Source: CAMYKD01 sp041617155 (lineage in GTDB: Bacteria > Pseudomonadota > Alphaproteobacteria > Kiloniellales > JAKSDN01). From it: 6,079 nt of DNA. Below the pieces are notes generated by a model. The model searched no databases. It worked only from the letters and a program-made list of their open reading frames with translations, and was not told where the DNA came from. This document shows positions 1-5,838 of this stretch, piece by piece (the stretch's first letter is position 1; every line of letters starts with the position of its first letter). The stretch spans positions 1 to 6,079 of the forward strand of contig JBFJPL010000174.1 of NCBI GenBank assembly GCA_041617155.1. Reading direction: 5' to 3'. The position numbers were made by a program, and so were the translations under genes.

Positions 1-1064
1 AAGGTCGCAAAGGGATTGATGGCGTTCTTGCGCGAATAATCCGGCAGCTCCGCGACATCCCAGGCCGGCGCCAGGAACAGCGCCTCCAGGCGGGCCATCT
101 TCTCTTCACTGAGCGGATAGGCCATGTGGGTCTTGTGAACAACCGTGCTGTCTACTTTCCTCAAGCGGTAGTACAGCGCCTCGCCGGGATCGTCATTGGG
201 GCGCACCGTCGCGATCATCCGGATCGGACTGCCCGGCGGCGTGCTGGAGCGGACGAGCTCGAAAAAGTTGCCCGTATCCAGATCCGCGAAATACAAATGG
301 GCCGCGAACAGGTGCTCATAGAGGTAACGGGAAACCAGGCGGTTCCTCAACGCCGAACGGTTGAAGAACGTTTCCCATTGGCGGATCCGCGCCTGTTCGG
401 CCGGCCCGGGCGCGGCGGGCCTTGCGTCGATGACCGCGCCTTCGCGGATCCACTGCCGCAGTGTCCGGTACTCGCTGTCGGTCAATCCCGTGATCGCGAG
501 GGGCATGCCCTCTAGCGGTTTCTGGCGCGCATATTCCGCGAATTCCCCGGGCACGGGACAGTAATTCGCGCGCCCGAACCCGAGCTCGATGTCGTCCGGC
601 ACCGGCGCGTTCGGCGCCAGCGTGTGCGCCCGGCCAAGCTCGATCATCTTGTAGAGCAAGGAATGTTCGAGGTTGTTGTCCGGCGAGCCGCCGCGGGCAT
701 TGAATGCCGAGAAAAATCCCTTCTGACGCCACCCGGCGGTGGTCCGGGCATCGGTGAATAGCCGCGTCGGCGCCATGTTTTCCAAGCGCGCGCTGTCGTA
801 GACGGGTTTATCGCTCGCGCCGCGCAGCAGGCCTTCCGCGGAGGTCAGGATCAACTGGCAGGGGGCGTCATAGCAGGCATGACAAGCGATGCATTTTTGC
901 TCGATTATCGGCCTGACGTCCCGGCTGTAGGCGTAGGTTTGCGTTGTCGAGACCGTGGGTGGAACACCCATTTCGTAGATTTTCGCCGGCTGCACGCAAC
1001 TCAGGACCAGCGTCGTCATTGCGGCGATGACCGGGAACCGGGATATCTGCTTGAAAAATTGCAT
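1..1064 (-). CDS. cti: Fatty acid cis/trans isomerase (Cti), second copy, N-terminal 354 codons, runs off left edge
   Basis: Reading the minus strand from the ATG at 1064-1062 gives an unbroken frame to the window edge, so the gene is cut by the window, not visibly broken. The protein begins MQFFKQISRFPVIAAM and carries the heme c motif CIACH (residues 58-62) inside CIACHACYDAPCQL, the hallmark of Cti. Later family blocks are also present, such as VSRYLYEHLFAAHLYF and KTHMAYPL. It aligns without gaps to the complete Cti at 1598-4051; I count 50 differences in 354 residues (about 86% identity). Cti isomerises cis double bonds of phospholipid acyl chains to trans in the periplasm. Unlike its neighbour, this copy has a lipobox-like VLSC (residues 20-23), so it may be a lipoprotein. 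The start is supported by GGAAGG four bases upstream and an in-frame TAG at 1077-1079. The C-terminal half and the gene's integrity beyond the edge are unknown. Confidence 0.9.
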   Translation of the reverse strand, partial: MQFFKQISRFPVIAAMTTLVLSCVQPAKIYEMGVPPTVSTTQTYAYSRDVRPIIEQKCIACHACYDAPCQLILTSAEGLLRGASDKPVYDSARLENMAPTRLFTDARTTAGWRQKGFFSAFNARGGSPDNNLEHSLLYKMIELGRAHTLAPNAPVPDDIELGFGRANYCPVPGEFAEYARQKPLEGMPLAITGLTDSEYRTLRQWIREGAVIDARPAAPGPAEQARIRQWETFFNRSALRNRLVSRYLYEHLFAAHLYFADLDTGNFFELVRSSTPPGSPIRMIATVRPNDDPGEALYYRLRKVDSTVVHKTHMAYPLSEEKMARLEALFLAPAWDVAELPDYSRKNAINPFAT

Positions 1065-1195
1065 CTTGCCTTCCGCCTAGCGGACCTCGTTACGGTTGAT
1101 GAGATTAGGTTGGCGTTACCCTACGCGACCCGCCATTGCACGGCGGACCCATGCTCCAGCTCTGCCCCCCCCTCACGCATTTCATCGGCGTTCGA
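1065..1195 (-). promoter_or_regulatory. Duplicated leader / probable promoter region of the left cti copy
   Basis: The 130 bases before the left cti start are clearly similar to those before the complete cti (4052-4179), with conserved blocks around TGGAGC, TGGGT and ATGGCGGG on the minus strand. Because this segment was duplicated with the gene, it probably carries the promoter. I could not identify convincing -35 and -10 boxes shared by both copies, so no promoter elements are assigned. Confidence 0.35.
1069..1084 (-). promoter_or_regulatory. Shine-Dalgarno site of the left cti copy, overlapping a small hairpin
   Basis: The minus strand reads GGAAGG (1074-1069), then CAAG, then ATG at 1064. 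This is a good ribosome binding site with a short 4-base spacer. The first bases of the site lie in the 3' arm of a perfect 5-bp inverted repeat, TCCGC (minus strand, from 1084) - TAG - GCGGA (to 1072). The same hairpin, with a different loop, occurs at the equivalent place before the other cti copy, so folding could mask the site. Function of the hairpin is inference. Confidence 0.55.
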
Positions 1196-1329
1196 GCCGG
1201 CCGACGGACTCCCTGGCGGAAAATTCTTGGACGTTGCCAGATGGTAGCACGGTCATCTGTTGAAGGCGACTTGGCCTTGGTCGGGACATTGCGAGGCGCT
1301 CTCCTGGTTTGTTGGGGGTGACCTAGCTG

Positions 1330-1350
1330 TTTGAACGGCTGGGGTTCAAA
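1330..1350. repeat. Perfect 7-bp inverted repeat (stem-loop)
   Basis: TTTGAAC (1330-1336) and GTTCAAA (1344-1350) are exact inverse complements around the loop GGCTGGG. It is the first of several stem-loops in the spacer between the two cti genes. No T-run follows on either strand, so it is not an obvious terminator. Confidence 0.5.
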
Positions 1351-1403
1351 AGGGTCAGAGTCGATTGATCTGCCAAGCGCGCAAAGCCGCCAAAAATCAA
1401 TCG
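1351..1403. repeat. Palindromic REP/MITE-like element with GGGTCAGAGTCGATTGAT end
   Basis: CGATTGAT (1362-1369) and ATCAATCG (1396-1403) form a perfect 8-bp inverted repeat around 26 bases. The left arm is preceded by AGGGTCAGAGT. From memory, sequences of the form GGGTCAGAGTCGATTGAT recur as ends of short palindromic intergenic elements in proteobacterial genomes, sometimes near REP-associated transposases; that recollection is not checked here. No transposase gene is seen nearby. Confidence 0.4.
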
Positions 1404-1410
1404 TGTTGGT

Positions 1411-1441
1411 TCGGATTCCTGATTGCGTGATCGGGAGCCGA
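1411..1441. repeat. Imperfect 9-bp stem-loop in the cti intergenic region
   Basis: TCGGATTCC (1411-1419) can pair with GGGAGCCGA (1433-1441) with one A/G mismatch and one G-T wobble, leaving a 13-base loop. It follows the preceding palindrome by only a few bases, so the spacer looks like a chain of stem-loops. Function unknown. Confidence 0.35.
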
Positions 1442-1499
1442 GTGCGCCTCGTCTGCCACCTCGAGGATGTGCACTGCCGGTTTGCTCCGTGGCGATGCG

Positions 1500-1536
1500 G
1501 TTCAGCAGAGCCCGGCCGCTTCCTGCTCCGCTGAAC
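1500..1536. repeat. Perfect 7-bp inverted repeat next to the terminator hairpin
   Basis: GTTCAGC (1500-1506) and GCTGAAC (1530-1536) are exact inverse complements around 23 bases. The right arm directly abuts the GC-rich hairpin at 1537-1569. On the minus strand it would fold just after that hairpin in a read-through transcript. Confidence 0.4.
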
Positions 1537-1569
1537 AACCGCCGCCACCGCCTTCGAGCGGCGGCGGTT
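1537..1569 (-). terminator. GC-rich hairpin, probable terminator of the complete cti gene
   Basis: AACCGCCGCC (1537-1546) and GGCGGCGGTT (1560-1569) give a perfect 10-bp, mostly G-C stem with a 13-base loop. It lies 28 bases past the cti stop codon. On the minus strand the hairpin is followed by TGTTCAG, with no real U-tract, so it may be a weak intrinsic terminator or mainly a 3' end stabiliser. Confidence 0.5.
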
Positions 1570-1597
1570 CGATCCACATGGACGGCGCCTGCCCGGG

Positions 1598-4051
1598 CTA
1601 TGACTTCTCGTCGGCGATAAGATCGGCCACCTTCTTGTAGCGGTTCATGTCATAGACCCCCGCTTCGATCGGACTGCTGCGCCGCATGTAATCGACGAAC
1701 CACTGGAAATTCGCCCAGATCTCCGGGTGGGTCCTGGGCAGTCCGTAACGTCGGACCACCGCCAGGAATTGCTCCGGGGTGCGCGCGGCATGCAAGGCGT
1801 CGGCGAAGGCCTCGATCCCGTCCAGCGGCACGTTGAACATGAAGTTCGGGTAGCTGCCGATCAGGCCGCGATAGGCCGTGAGCGTGTCCTTGTCGTACTC
1901 GCGACGCTCTTCTTCCTCGAACATGAACGCGACGTTGCTGTGCGCCTTGTTTCGCACCAGCGTATAGGCAAGGTCCGCGCCGCCCTCGCCGGTACCGACG
2001 CGCAGGAAGCTGAGGTCCGGCATGAAATCGATAAACCGCATGCCGTCGAGCGCGGCCGGCTTGGCGGTCAGGGTCCGCAGGCTGGCCTCGGCGCGGCGCT
2101 CGGCGGGGCCCGCGCCGGCCCGGTGACAGGGCGGCTCGGCGCAGCGGTTGAGCCCATCGGGCGGCCCGGCCAGCGACTTGAGGCGCGTAGTGACGAGCGA
2201 GACGAATTCGGCTTTGGGGTCCGCGGTCCGATACCGGATCTGCACCGGCAGGTCCTCGTTGACGATCTCGTAGGTTTTTCTGATCTTGTTTTGCGCCGCG
2301 CTGCCACGGTACCAGGACTCGCGCATCGAGGTCCGGACCTGGGGCGGCATGAAGTGGAGGAAATTATCCTCGCCGCCGGAGCGGATCAGATCGAAGTAGA
2401 AACGCGTCTCGACCTGGCTGGCCAGCGTCCCGAAGACGTTGAAGTTCGCGACCAGCAAATAAAAGCTGCGCTCGAACAAGGGGTAGTCCATCACCCAGAT
2501 CGTCTTGGGAACCGCACCCACGAACCCCTTGGTCACCATCGCATTGTCGAAATTCCTGAAGACCGTCAGCGCGGCGTTGTCGTTGACCCCGTCGCCATCC
2601 CAGAGATCTTGCAGCGACGGGCCCCGGGGTCGCTGATCGCGGTAGTGCCGTCCGCGCAGACGTATGTATTCATTCCTTTCCGTTTTCCGGTGATCCCAGT
2701 CGAAACCCGGCTTCAGCAGGCCTTCCTGCCGCAGCCGTTCCTTGACCGGGATCAGCAGGCCTTCCTGCTCAGGAACCAAAACCAGATGGGGCTCGATCTC
2801 GGCCAGGTAGGCCGGATCGGTGACCGACAGGTCCGCATCCGGATCCAGAAACACGACGAAGAAACGGTCGTCGATGACATTGGTCGCGACCTGTCCGGCG
2901 CAGACCGGTCCGCGGATGAAGTTCCTGACGAAGAACTCGCTGGAATCGAGCAGGAACTGATAACGCGCACGCGCCGGAATCGCGGCGAAGGTCGCAAATG
3001 GATTGATGGCATTCTTGCGCGAATAATCCGGCAGCTCCGCGACATCCCAGGCCGGTGCCAGGAACAGCGCCTCCAGGCGGGCCATCTTCTCTTCACTGAG
3101 CGGATAGGCCATGTGGGTCTTGTGAACGATCGTCCCGTCCACTTTCCTCAAGCGGTAGTACAGCGCCTCGCCGGGATCATCGTTCGGGCGCACCGTCGCG
3201 ATGATCCGGATGGGGCTCCCCGGCGACGTGGCGGAGCGCACGAGCTCGAAGAAATTGCCCGTATCCAGATCAGCGAAATATAGATGGGCCGCGAACAGGT
3301 GCTCATAGAGGTAACGGGAGACCAGGCGGTTCCTCAACGCCGGACGGTTGAAGAACGTTTCCCATTGGCGGATCCGCGTTTGTTCGGCCGGCCCGGGCGC
3401 GGCGGGCCTTGCGTCGATGACCGCGCCTTCGCGGATCCACTGCCGCAGTGTCCGGTACTCGCCGTCGGTCAATCCCGTGATCGCGAGGGGCATGCCCTGC
3501 AGCGGATACTCGCGGGCATAATCGGCGAACTCGTCCGGCGCGGGACAAACATTCTTGCGCCCGAACCCGAGCTCGATGTCGTCCGGCACCGCCGCGTTCG
3601 CCGCCAGCGGGTGCGCCCGACCCAGCTCGATCATCTGGCTGAGCAATGAGGATTCGAGGTCGTTGTCCGGCGCGTCGCCGCGGGCATCGACGACCGGGAA
3701 AAATCCCTTCCGACGCCACCCGGCGGTGGTCCGGGCATCGGTGAACAGCCGCGTCGGCGCCATCTCTAGCAAGCGCGTGCCGTCGTACACGGGTCGCTTG
3801 CTCGCGCCGCGCAGCAGGCCTTCCTCGGAGGTCAGGATCAACTGGCACGGCGCGTCATAGCAGGCATGGCAAGCGATGCATTTCTGCTCGATGATCGGCT
3901 TGACGTCCCGGCTGTAGGCGTAGGTCTGCGTTGTCGAGACCGTAGGTTGAGCCTTCAATTCAGAGATCTTCGCGGGTAGCACGGAACTCACGAGCAGCAG
4001 CATCATTGCGGCGATGACCGGGAATCGGGATATTTGCTTGAACAACTGCAT
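1598..4051 (-). CDS. cti: Fatty acid cis/trans isomerase (Cti), complete copy
   Basis: This 817-residue protein is a full-length Cti, slightly longer than the roughly 770 residues I recall for the Pseudomonas enzymes. The enzyme converts cis-unsaturated acyl chains in membrane phospholipids to trans, rigidifying the membrane under solvent or heat stress; it is a periplasmic c-type heme protein. Visible features are a basic N-terminus and hydrophobic stretch (about residues 11-27) fitting an export signal, heme motif CIACH (58-62) within CIACHACYDAPCQL, then family blocks VSRYLYEHLFAAHLYF (244-259), FFELVRS (267-273), KTHMAYPL (311-318), GPVCAGQVATNVI (381-393), PDLSFLRVG (678-686), NKAHSNVAFMF (701-711) and GSYPNFMFNV (732-741). 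The start is firm: GGAGGG lies four bases upstream and the codon just before ATG is an in-frame TAG (4054-4052). It has no lipobox cysteine (S23 replaces C23 of the other copy). A second cysteine cluster, CAEPPCH (637-643), is present. It lies 140 bases downstream of the dioxygenase on the same strand, but the duplicated leader suggests its own promoter. Confidence 0.96.
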   Translation of the reverse strand: MQLFKQISRFPVIAAMMLLLVSSVLPAKISELKAQPTVSTTQTYAYSRDVKPIIEQKCIACHACYDAPCQLILTSEEGLLRGASKRPVYDGTRLLEMAPTRLFTDARTTAGWRRKGFFPVVDARGDAPDNDLESSLLSQMIELGRAHPLAANAAVPDDIELGFGRKNVCPAPDEFADYAREYPLQGMPLAITGLTDGEYRTLRQWIREGAVIDARPAAPGPAEQTRIRQWETFFNRPALRNRLVSRYLYEHLFAAHLYFADLDTGNFFELVRSATSPGSPIRIIATVRPNDDPGEALYYRLRKVDGTIVHKTHMAYPLSEEKMARLEALFLAPAWDVAELPDYSRKNAINPFATFAAIPARARYQFLLDSSEFFVRNFIRGPVCAGQVATNVIDDRFFVVFLDPDADLSVTDPAYLAEIEPHLVLVPEQEGLLIPVKERLRQEGLLKPGFDWDHRKTERNEYIRLRGRHYRDQRPRGPSLQDLWDGDGVNDNAALTVFRNFDNAMVTKGFVGAVPKTIWVMDYPLFERSFYLLVANFNVFGTLASQVETRFYFDLIRSGGEDNFLHFMPPQVRTSMRESWYRGSAAQNKIRKTYEIVNEDLPVQIRYRTADPKAEFVSLVTTRLKSLAGPPDGLNRCAEPPCHRAGAGPAERRAEASLRTLTAKPAALDGMRFIDFMPDLSFLRVGTGEGGADLAYTLVRNKAHSNVAFMFEEEERREYDKDTLTAYRGLIGSYPNFMFNVPLDGIEAFADALHAARTPEQFLAVVRRYGLPRTHPEIWANFQWFVDYMRRSSPIEAGVYDMNRYKKVADLIADEKS

Positions 4052-4179
4052 CTAGCCCTCCGCGAAGCGGCCCTCGGTAGGGTGATTGAGATGAGGATTG
4101 CGTCGCCTTGCACGGCCCGCCATCACCCGGCGAACCCACGCTCCAACGTCGCCTCCTCTCGCATCTCATATGCGTTCGA
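2988..4179 (-). repeat. Tandem duplication unit, right copy (5' half of complete cti plus leader)
   Basis: Partner of the duplicated segment at 1-1195. Similarity ends about a dozen bases before the dioxygenase stop codon (4194-4192), so the duplication seems to have taken in almost the whole spacer between the dioxygenase and cti. Whether the rest of cti (1598-2987) is also duplicated cannot be seen because the left copy leaves the window. Confidence 0.9.
4052..4179 (-). promoter_or_regulatory. Leader and Shine-Dalgarno site of the complete cti gene
   Basis: GGAGGG at 4061-4056 (minus strand) precedes ATG by CTAG and is the ribosome binding site. It overlaps the 3' arm of a small hairpin, CCGC-TTC-GCGG (4070-4060). 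The rest of the segment is the conserved duplicated leader and probably carries the promoter, though I find no convincing -35/-10 pair. No terminator is seen between the dioxygenase stop (4192) and this gene, so read-through from the dioxygenase is also possible. Confidence 0.45.
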
Positions 4180-4191
4180 ACGGGACAACGT

Positions 4192-5064
4192 CTAGCCCCC
4201 CACCCCCACCGGCCGCTCCCCGGCGATGGTGGTGCGGTGCAGCAGGCGGCGGCGGCCGTCGTAGTCGTTGACCGCCAGGTGCTGGGTGCAGCGGTTGTCC
4301 CACACGGCGAGCGAGCCCGGGCGCCAGCGGAAGCGGCAGGTGAACTCCGGCCGGGTCGCGTGGGCCTGCAGGAAGTCGAGCAGCGGCTGGCTCTCGGCCG
4401 CGGTCATGCCGGCGAAGCGCAGGCTGTAGACCGGGTTGACGAACAGCGCCCGGCGGCCCGACTCCGGGTGCACCCGGACCACCGGATGCTCGGTTTCGAC
4501 GTCGGCCGCCGGGTCGCCGCGCGCCATCTTGACCGAGCGGCTCAGCCGAAGATCGGCGGGCGGCGCGGCGGCGGTGCCGTAGGGCGCGCCGCTATGGACC
4601 GCGCGGAGCCCGTCGAGCACGCGGCGCAGGCCGGCGGAGAGCGTCTCGTAGGCTCGGTACATGTCGGCCCAGAGCGTGTCGCCGCCGTGCTCGGGTACCT
4701 CCAGCGCATAGAGCACCGAGCCCAGCGGCGGCTCGGGCAGGAAGCTGAAATCGGAGTGCCAGGTGCCGCCGAAGCTGCTGATGCCGCGCTCGTCGGCCTC
4801 CTTGAGCACCGCGATGATATCGGCATGCTCGGCCAGCGGCGCGATAAAGGGCACCCGGCTGACCGGGCCGAAGCGCGCGGTGAAGGCGATCTGCTGTTCG
4901 GGCGTCAGGCTCTGGTCGCGGAAGAAGATCACCTGATGGGCGACCAGCGCCCGGCGGACCTCGGCCATGGTTTCCTCGTCGAGCGGCCGCGACAGGTCGA
5001 CGTTCCGGATCTCGGCGCCGAGCGCTCCCGAAACCCGTTCGACCTCGATCCGCCGATAGGACAT
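4192..5064 (-). CDS. TauD/TfdA-family 2-oxoglutarate- and Fe(II)-dependent dioxygenase
   Basis: This 290-residue cytoplasmic enzyme belongs to the TauD/TfdA family, which couples oxidative decarboxylation of 2-oxoglutarate to hydroxylation of a substrate such as taurine, 2,4-D or alkyl sulfates. The iron-binding triad is present: H103 and D105 in GGTWHSDFSF, and H262 in WDNRCTQHLAVNDY. R277 in LLHRTTI lies 15 residues after H262, the spacing of the 2-oxoglutarate-binding arginine in TauD. T130 in HGGDTLWADMYRAYE fits the other co-substrate contact. Other family segments are GAEIRNVDLSRPL near the N-terminus, HQVIFFRDQ (43-51) and FVNPVYSLRF (208-217). GGGGAGG (5078-5072) seven bases upstream of ATG supports the start. 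Length matches the family (about 280-300). The catalytic set is complete, so it should be active. No sulfonate transporter is adjacent, so the substrate is undetermined and I give no gene symbol. Confidence 0.93.
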   Translation of the reverse strand: MSYRRIEVERVSGALGAEIRNVDLSRPLDEETMAEVRRALVAHQVIFFRDQSLTPEQQIAFTARFGPVSRVPFIAPLAEHADIIAVLKEADERGISSFGGTWHSDFSFLPEPPLGSVLYALEVPEHGGDTLWADMYRAYETLSAGLRRVLDGLRAVHSGAPYGTAAAPPADLRLSRSVKMARGDPAADVETEHPVVRVHPESGRRALFVNPVYSLRFAGMTAAESQPLLDFLQAHATRPEFTCRFRWRPGSLAVWDNRCTQHLAVNDYDGRRRLLHRTTIAGERPVGVGG

Positions 5065-5071
5065 GGCGCGA

Positions 5072-5078
5072 CCTCCCC
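5072..5078 (-). promoter_or_regulatory. Shine-Dalgarno site of the dioxygenase gene
   Basis: The minus strand reads GGGGAGG followed by TCGCGCC and ATG at 5064. Strength and spacing are near ideal and support this start codon. A TATCAT hexamer (minus strand, 5113-5108) is a possible -10 box upstream, but no good -35 partner was found. Confidence 0.6.
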
Positions 5079-5176
5079 GCCCGGCAGCCTAATGTCAAAG
5101 GTCGTCGATGATAACCGTCGGTTCTACGGGAGGGAAACCGGGCCGCCGGCGGGACCGCGGCCGGCCGGCCCGCGAC

Positions 5177-5226
5177 AAAGGGGACAGGCACGGATTCGCT
5201 GGCGCGAATGCGAGCCAGTTCCCTTT
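5177..5226. repeat. Long imperfect palindrome, REP/MITE-like, starting AAAGGGGACAGGCAC
   Basis: Two 23-base arms (5177-5199 and 5204-5226) face each other around the 4-base loop TGGC. I count 19 Watson-Crick pairs, one G-T pair and three single mismatches. The innermost six pairs (ATTCGC / GCGAAT) and the outer AAAGGG / CCCTTT are unbroken. From memory the end motif AAAGGGGACAGGCAC resembles short palindromic elements dispersed in proteobacterial genomes and sometimes linked to REP-associated transposases; this is not verified. It lies 18 bases upstream of the candidate -35 box of the OsmC gene, so it could also act as an operator or upstream roadblock. Confidence 0.6.
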
Positions 5227-5244
5227 TCGCTCCCGAGAGCGTGA

Positions 5245-5273
5245 TTTGGATCGGCCGGAGGGCGTGGTAAAAT
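5245..5273 (+). promoter_or_regulatory. Candidate sigma70-type promoter for the OsmC-family gene
   Basis: TTTGGA (5245-5250) and TAAAAT (5268-5273) are separated by 17 bases and resemble -35 and -10 boxes. The -10 box is a 5-of-6 match to TATAAT in an otherwise very GC-rich spacer; the -35 box is weak. Transcription would begin near 5280, which places the ATG at 5275 before or at the RNA start and favours the ATG at 5311. Confidence 0.42.
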
Positions 5274-5310
5274 TATGCCTTGGGATCATGAAGGGCAAGT
5301 GGGAGCGACC

Positions 5311-5838
5311 ATGGACGCCGACACCCTCCGCAACCTGCAGGCGCCGCTCAAGGCAAAATACCGCGACGACCCGGGCGCGGCCACGATCACGCTGAAGGCC
5401 CAAGGCAGCCTCGCGGGCGACGGCCTGACCTGCTCGGTCGAGACCGGCCGGGCGCTGTTCGAGGCCGGGCTGCACCCGGCGACCGGCGGCGACGGCCTTT
5501 CCGTTTGTTCCGGCGACATGCTGCTCGAGGCATTGGTCGCCTGCGCCGGGGTGACGCTCAACGCGGTCGCCACGGCGATCGACGTGCCGCTCAGAGGCGG
5601 CACGGTGCGCGCCGAGGGCGATCTCGACTTCCGCGGCACGCTCGGGGTCGACAAGGAAGCCCCGGTCGGCTTCCGGGAGATCCGCCTCGCCTTCGAGCTC
5701 GACAGCGACGCCGACGCCGATCAGCTGGCCACGCTGACCAAGCTGACGGAGCGCTACTGCGTGGTCTACCAGACCCTCAGGAACGCCCCGCCGATCGCGC
5801 TCCAGGTCAAGACCGCGACGCCGGCGGCGGAAACCTGA
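5311..5838 (+). CDS. OsmC/Ohr-family peroxiredoxin-like protein
   Basis: This 175-residue cytoplasmic protein fits the OsmC/Ohr superfamily, homodimers that reduce organic hydroperoxides with a reactive cysteine pair. The first cysteine is C78 in MLLEALVACAGVTLNAVA, matching the family's core helix. The second is C150 in ERYCVVYQTLRNAPPIAL, matching the CPV-x-TLRN region. A central strand region (about 95-130, GTVRAEGDLDF to IRLAFEL) links them. C41 and C66 are extra. The usual proline in the CPV-like motif is V151 here, and the protein is longer than classical Ohr (about 140), closer to the broader OsmC-like group, so substrate is uncertain. I chose ATG 5311 over the in-frame ATG at 5275 because GGGAG lies five bases upstream and the promoter candidate ends at 5273. 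It is divergent from the dioxygenase; a shared role with cti in membrane-lipid stress is inference. Confidence 0.87.
   Translation: MDADTLRNLQAPLKAKYRDDPGAATITLKAQGSLAGDGLTCSVETGRALFEAGLHPATGGDGLSVCSGDMLLEALVACAGVTLNAVATAIDVPLRGGTVRAEGDLDFRGTLGVDKEAPVGFREIRLAFELDSDADADQLATLTKLTERYCVVYQTLRNAPPIALQVKTATPAAET

Larger units (their letters stand above)
1..1195 (-). repeat. Tandem duplication unit, left copy (5' half of cti plus leader)
   Basis: This stretch matches 2988-4179. Inside the coding part the offset is exactly 2987 bases with no indel. Upstream of the start codons similarity continues to the shared GCGTTCGA at about 1189-1196 and 4173-4180, with a net indel of about three bases. Identity is highest near 394-511 (one difference in 118 bases) and lower toward the start codon and leader. 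The other end of the unit lies outside the window. Confidence 0.9.
5065..5310. other. Divergent intergenic region between the dioxygenase and OsmC-family genes
   Basis: These 246 bases separate two genes pointing away from each other and must hold the promoter of each. From left to right they contain the dioxygenase ribosome binding site, a possible minus-strand -10 box at 5108-5113, the GC palindrome GGCCGGCCGGCC (5159-5170), the long imperfect palindrome at 5177-5226 and the plus-strand promoter candidate at 5245-5273. Confidence 0.7.

Noticed and set aside
316..732. 138-codon minus-strand frame, and a similar one at 3303-3848
   Set aside because: They resemble each other only because the underlying cti DNA is duplicated; both lie out of frame within the Cti genes.
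1..1064. Left cti copy as a pseudogene
   Set aside because: Manual translation shows no stop or frameshift, and all indel-free differences keep the frame and the heme motif; the gene is merely cut by the window.
1105..1548. 147-codon minus-strand frame in the spacer between the cti genes
   Set aside because: No recognised domain, no good ribosome binding site noticed, and it spans the duplicated leader and stem-loop region.
1727..3283. 518-codon open frame on the plus strand, antisense to cti
   Set aside because: It is wholly opposite the well-supported Cti coding frame, has Arg/Gly/Ala-rich composition typical of antisense frames in high-GC DNA, and matches no family I recognise.
4108..5244. 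378-codon open frame on the plus strand, antisense to the dioxygenase
   Set aside because: It covers the TauD-like gene, whose catalytic residues are all present in the minus frame; the antisense frame has biased composition and no recognised motif.
5275..5310. Upstream in-frame ATG at 5275 as the OsmC start
   Set aside because: It sits two bases after the candidate -10 box and lacks a Shine-Dalgarno site at good spacing, while ATG 5311 has GGGAG five bases upstream.
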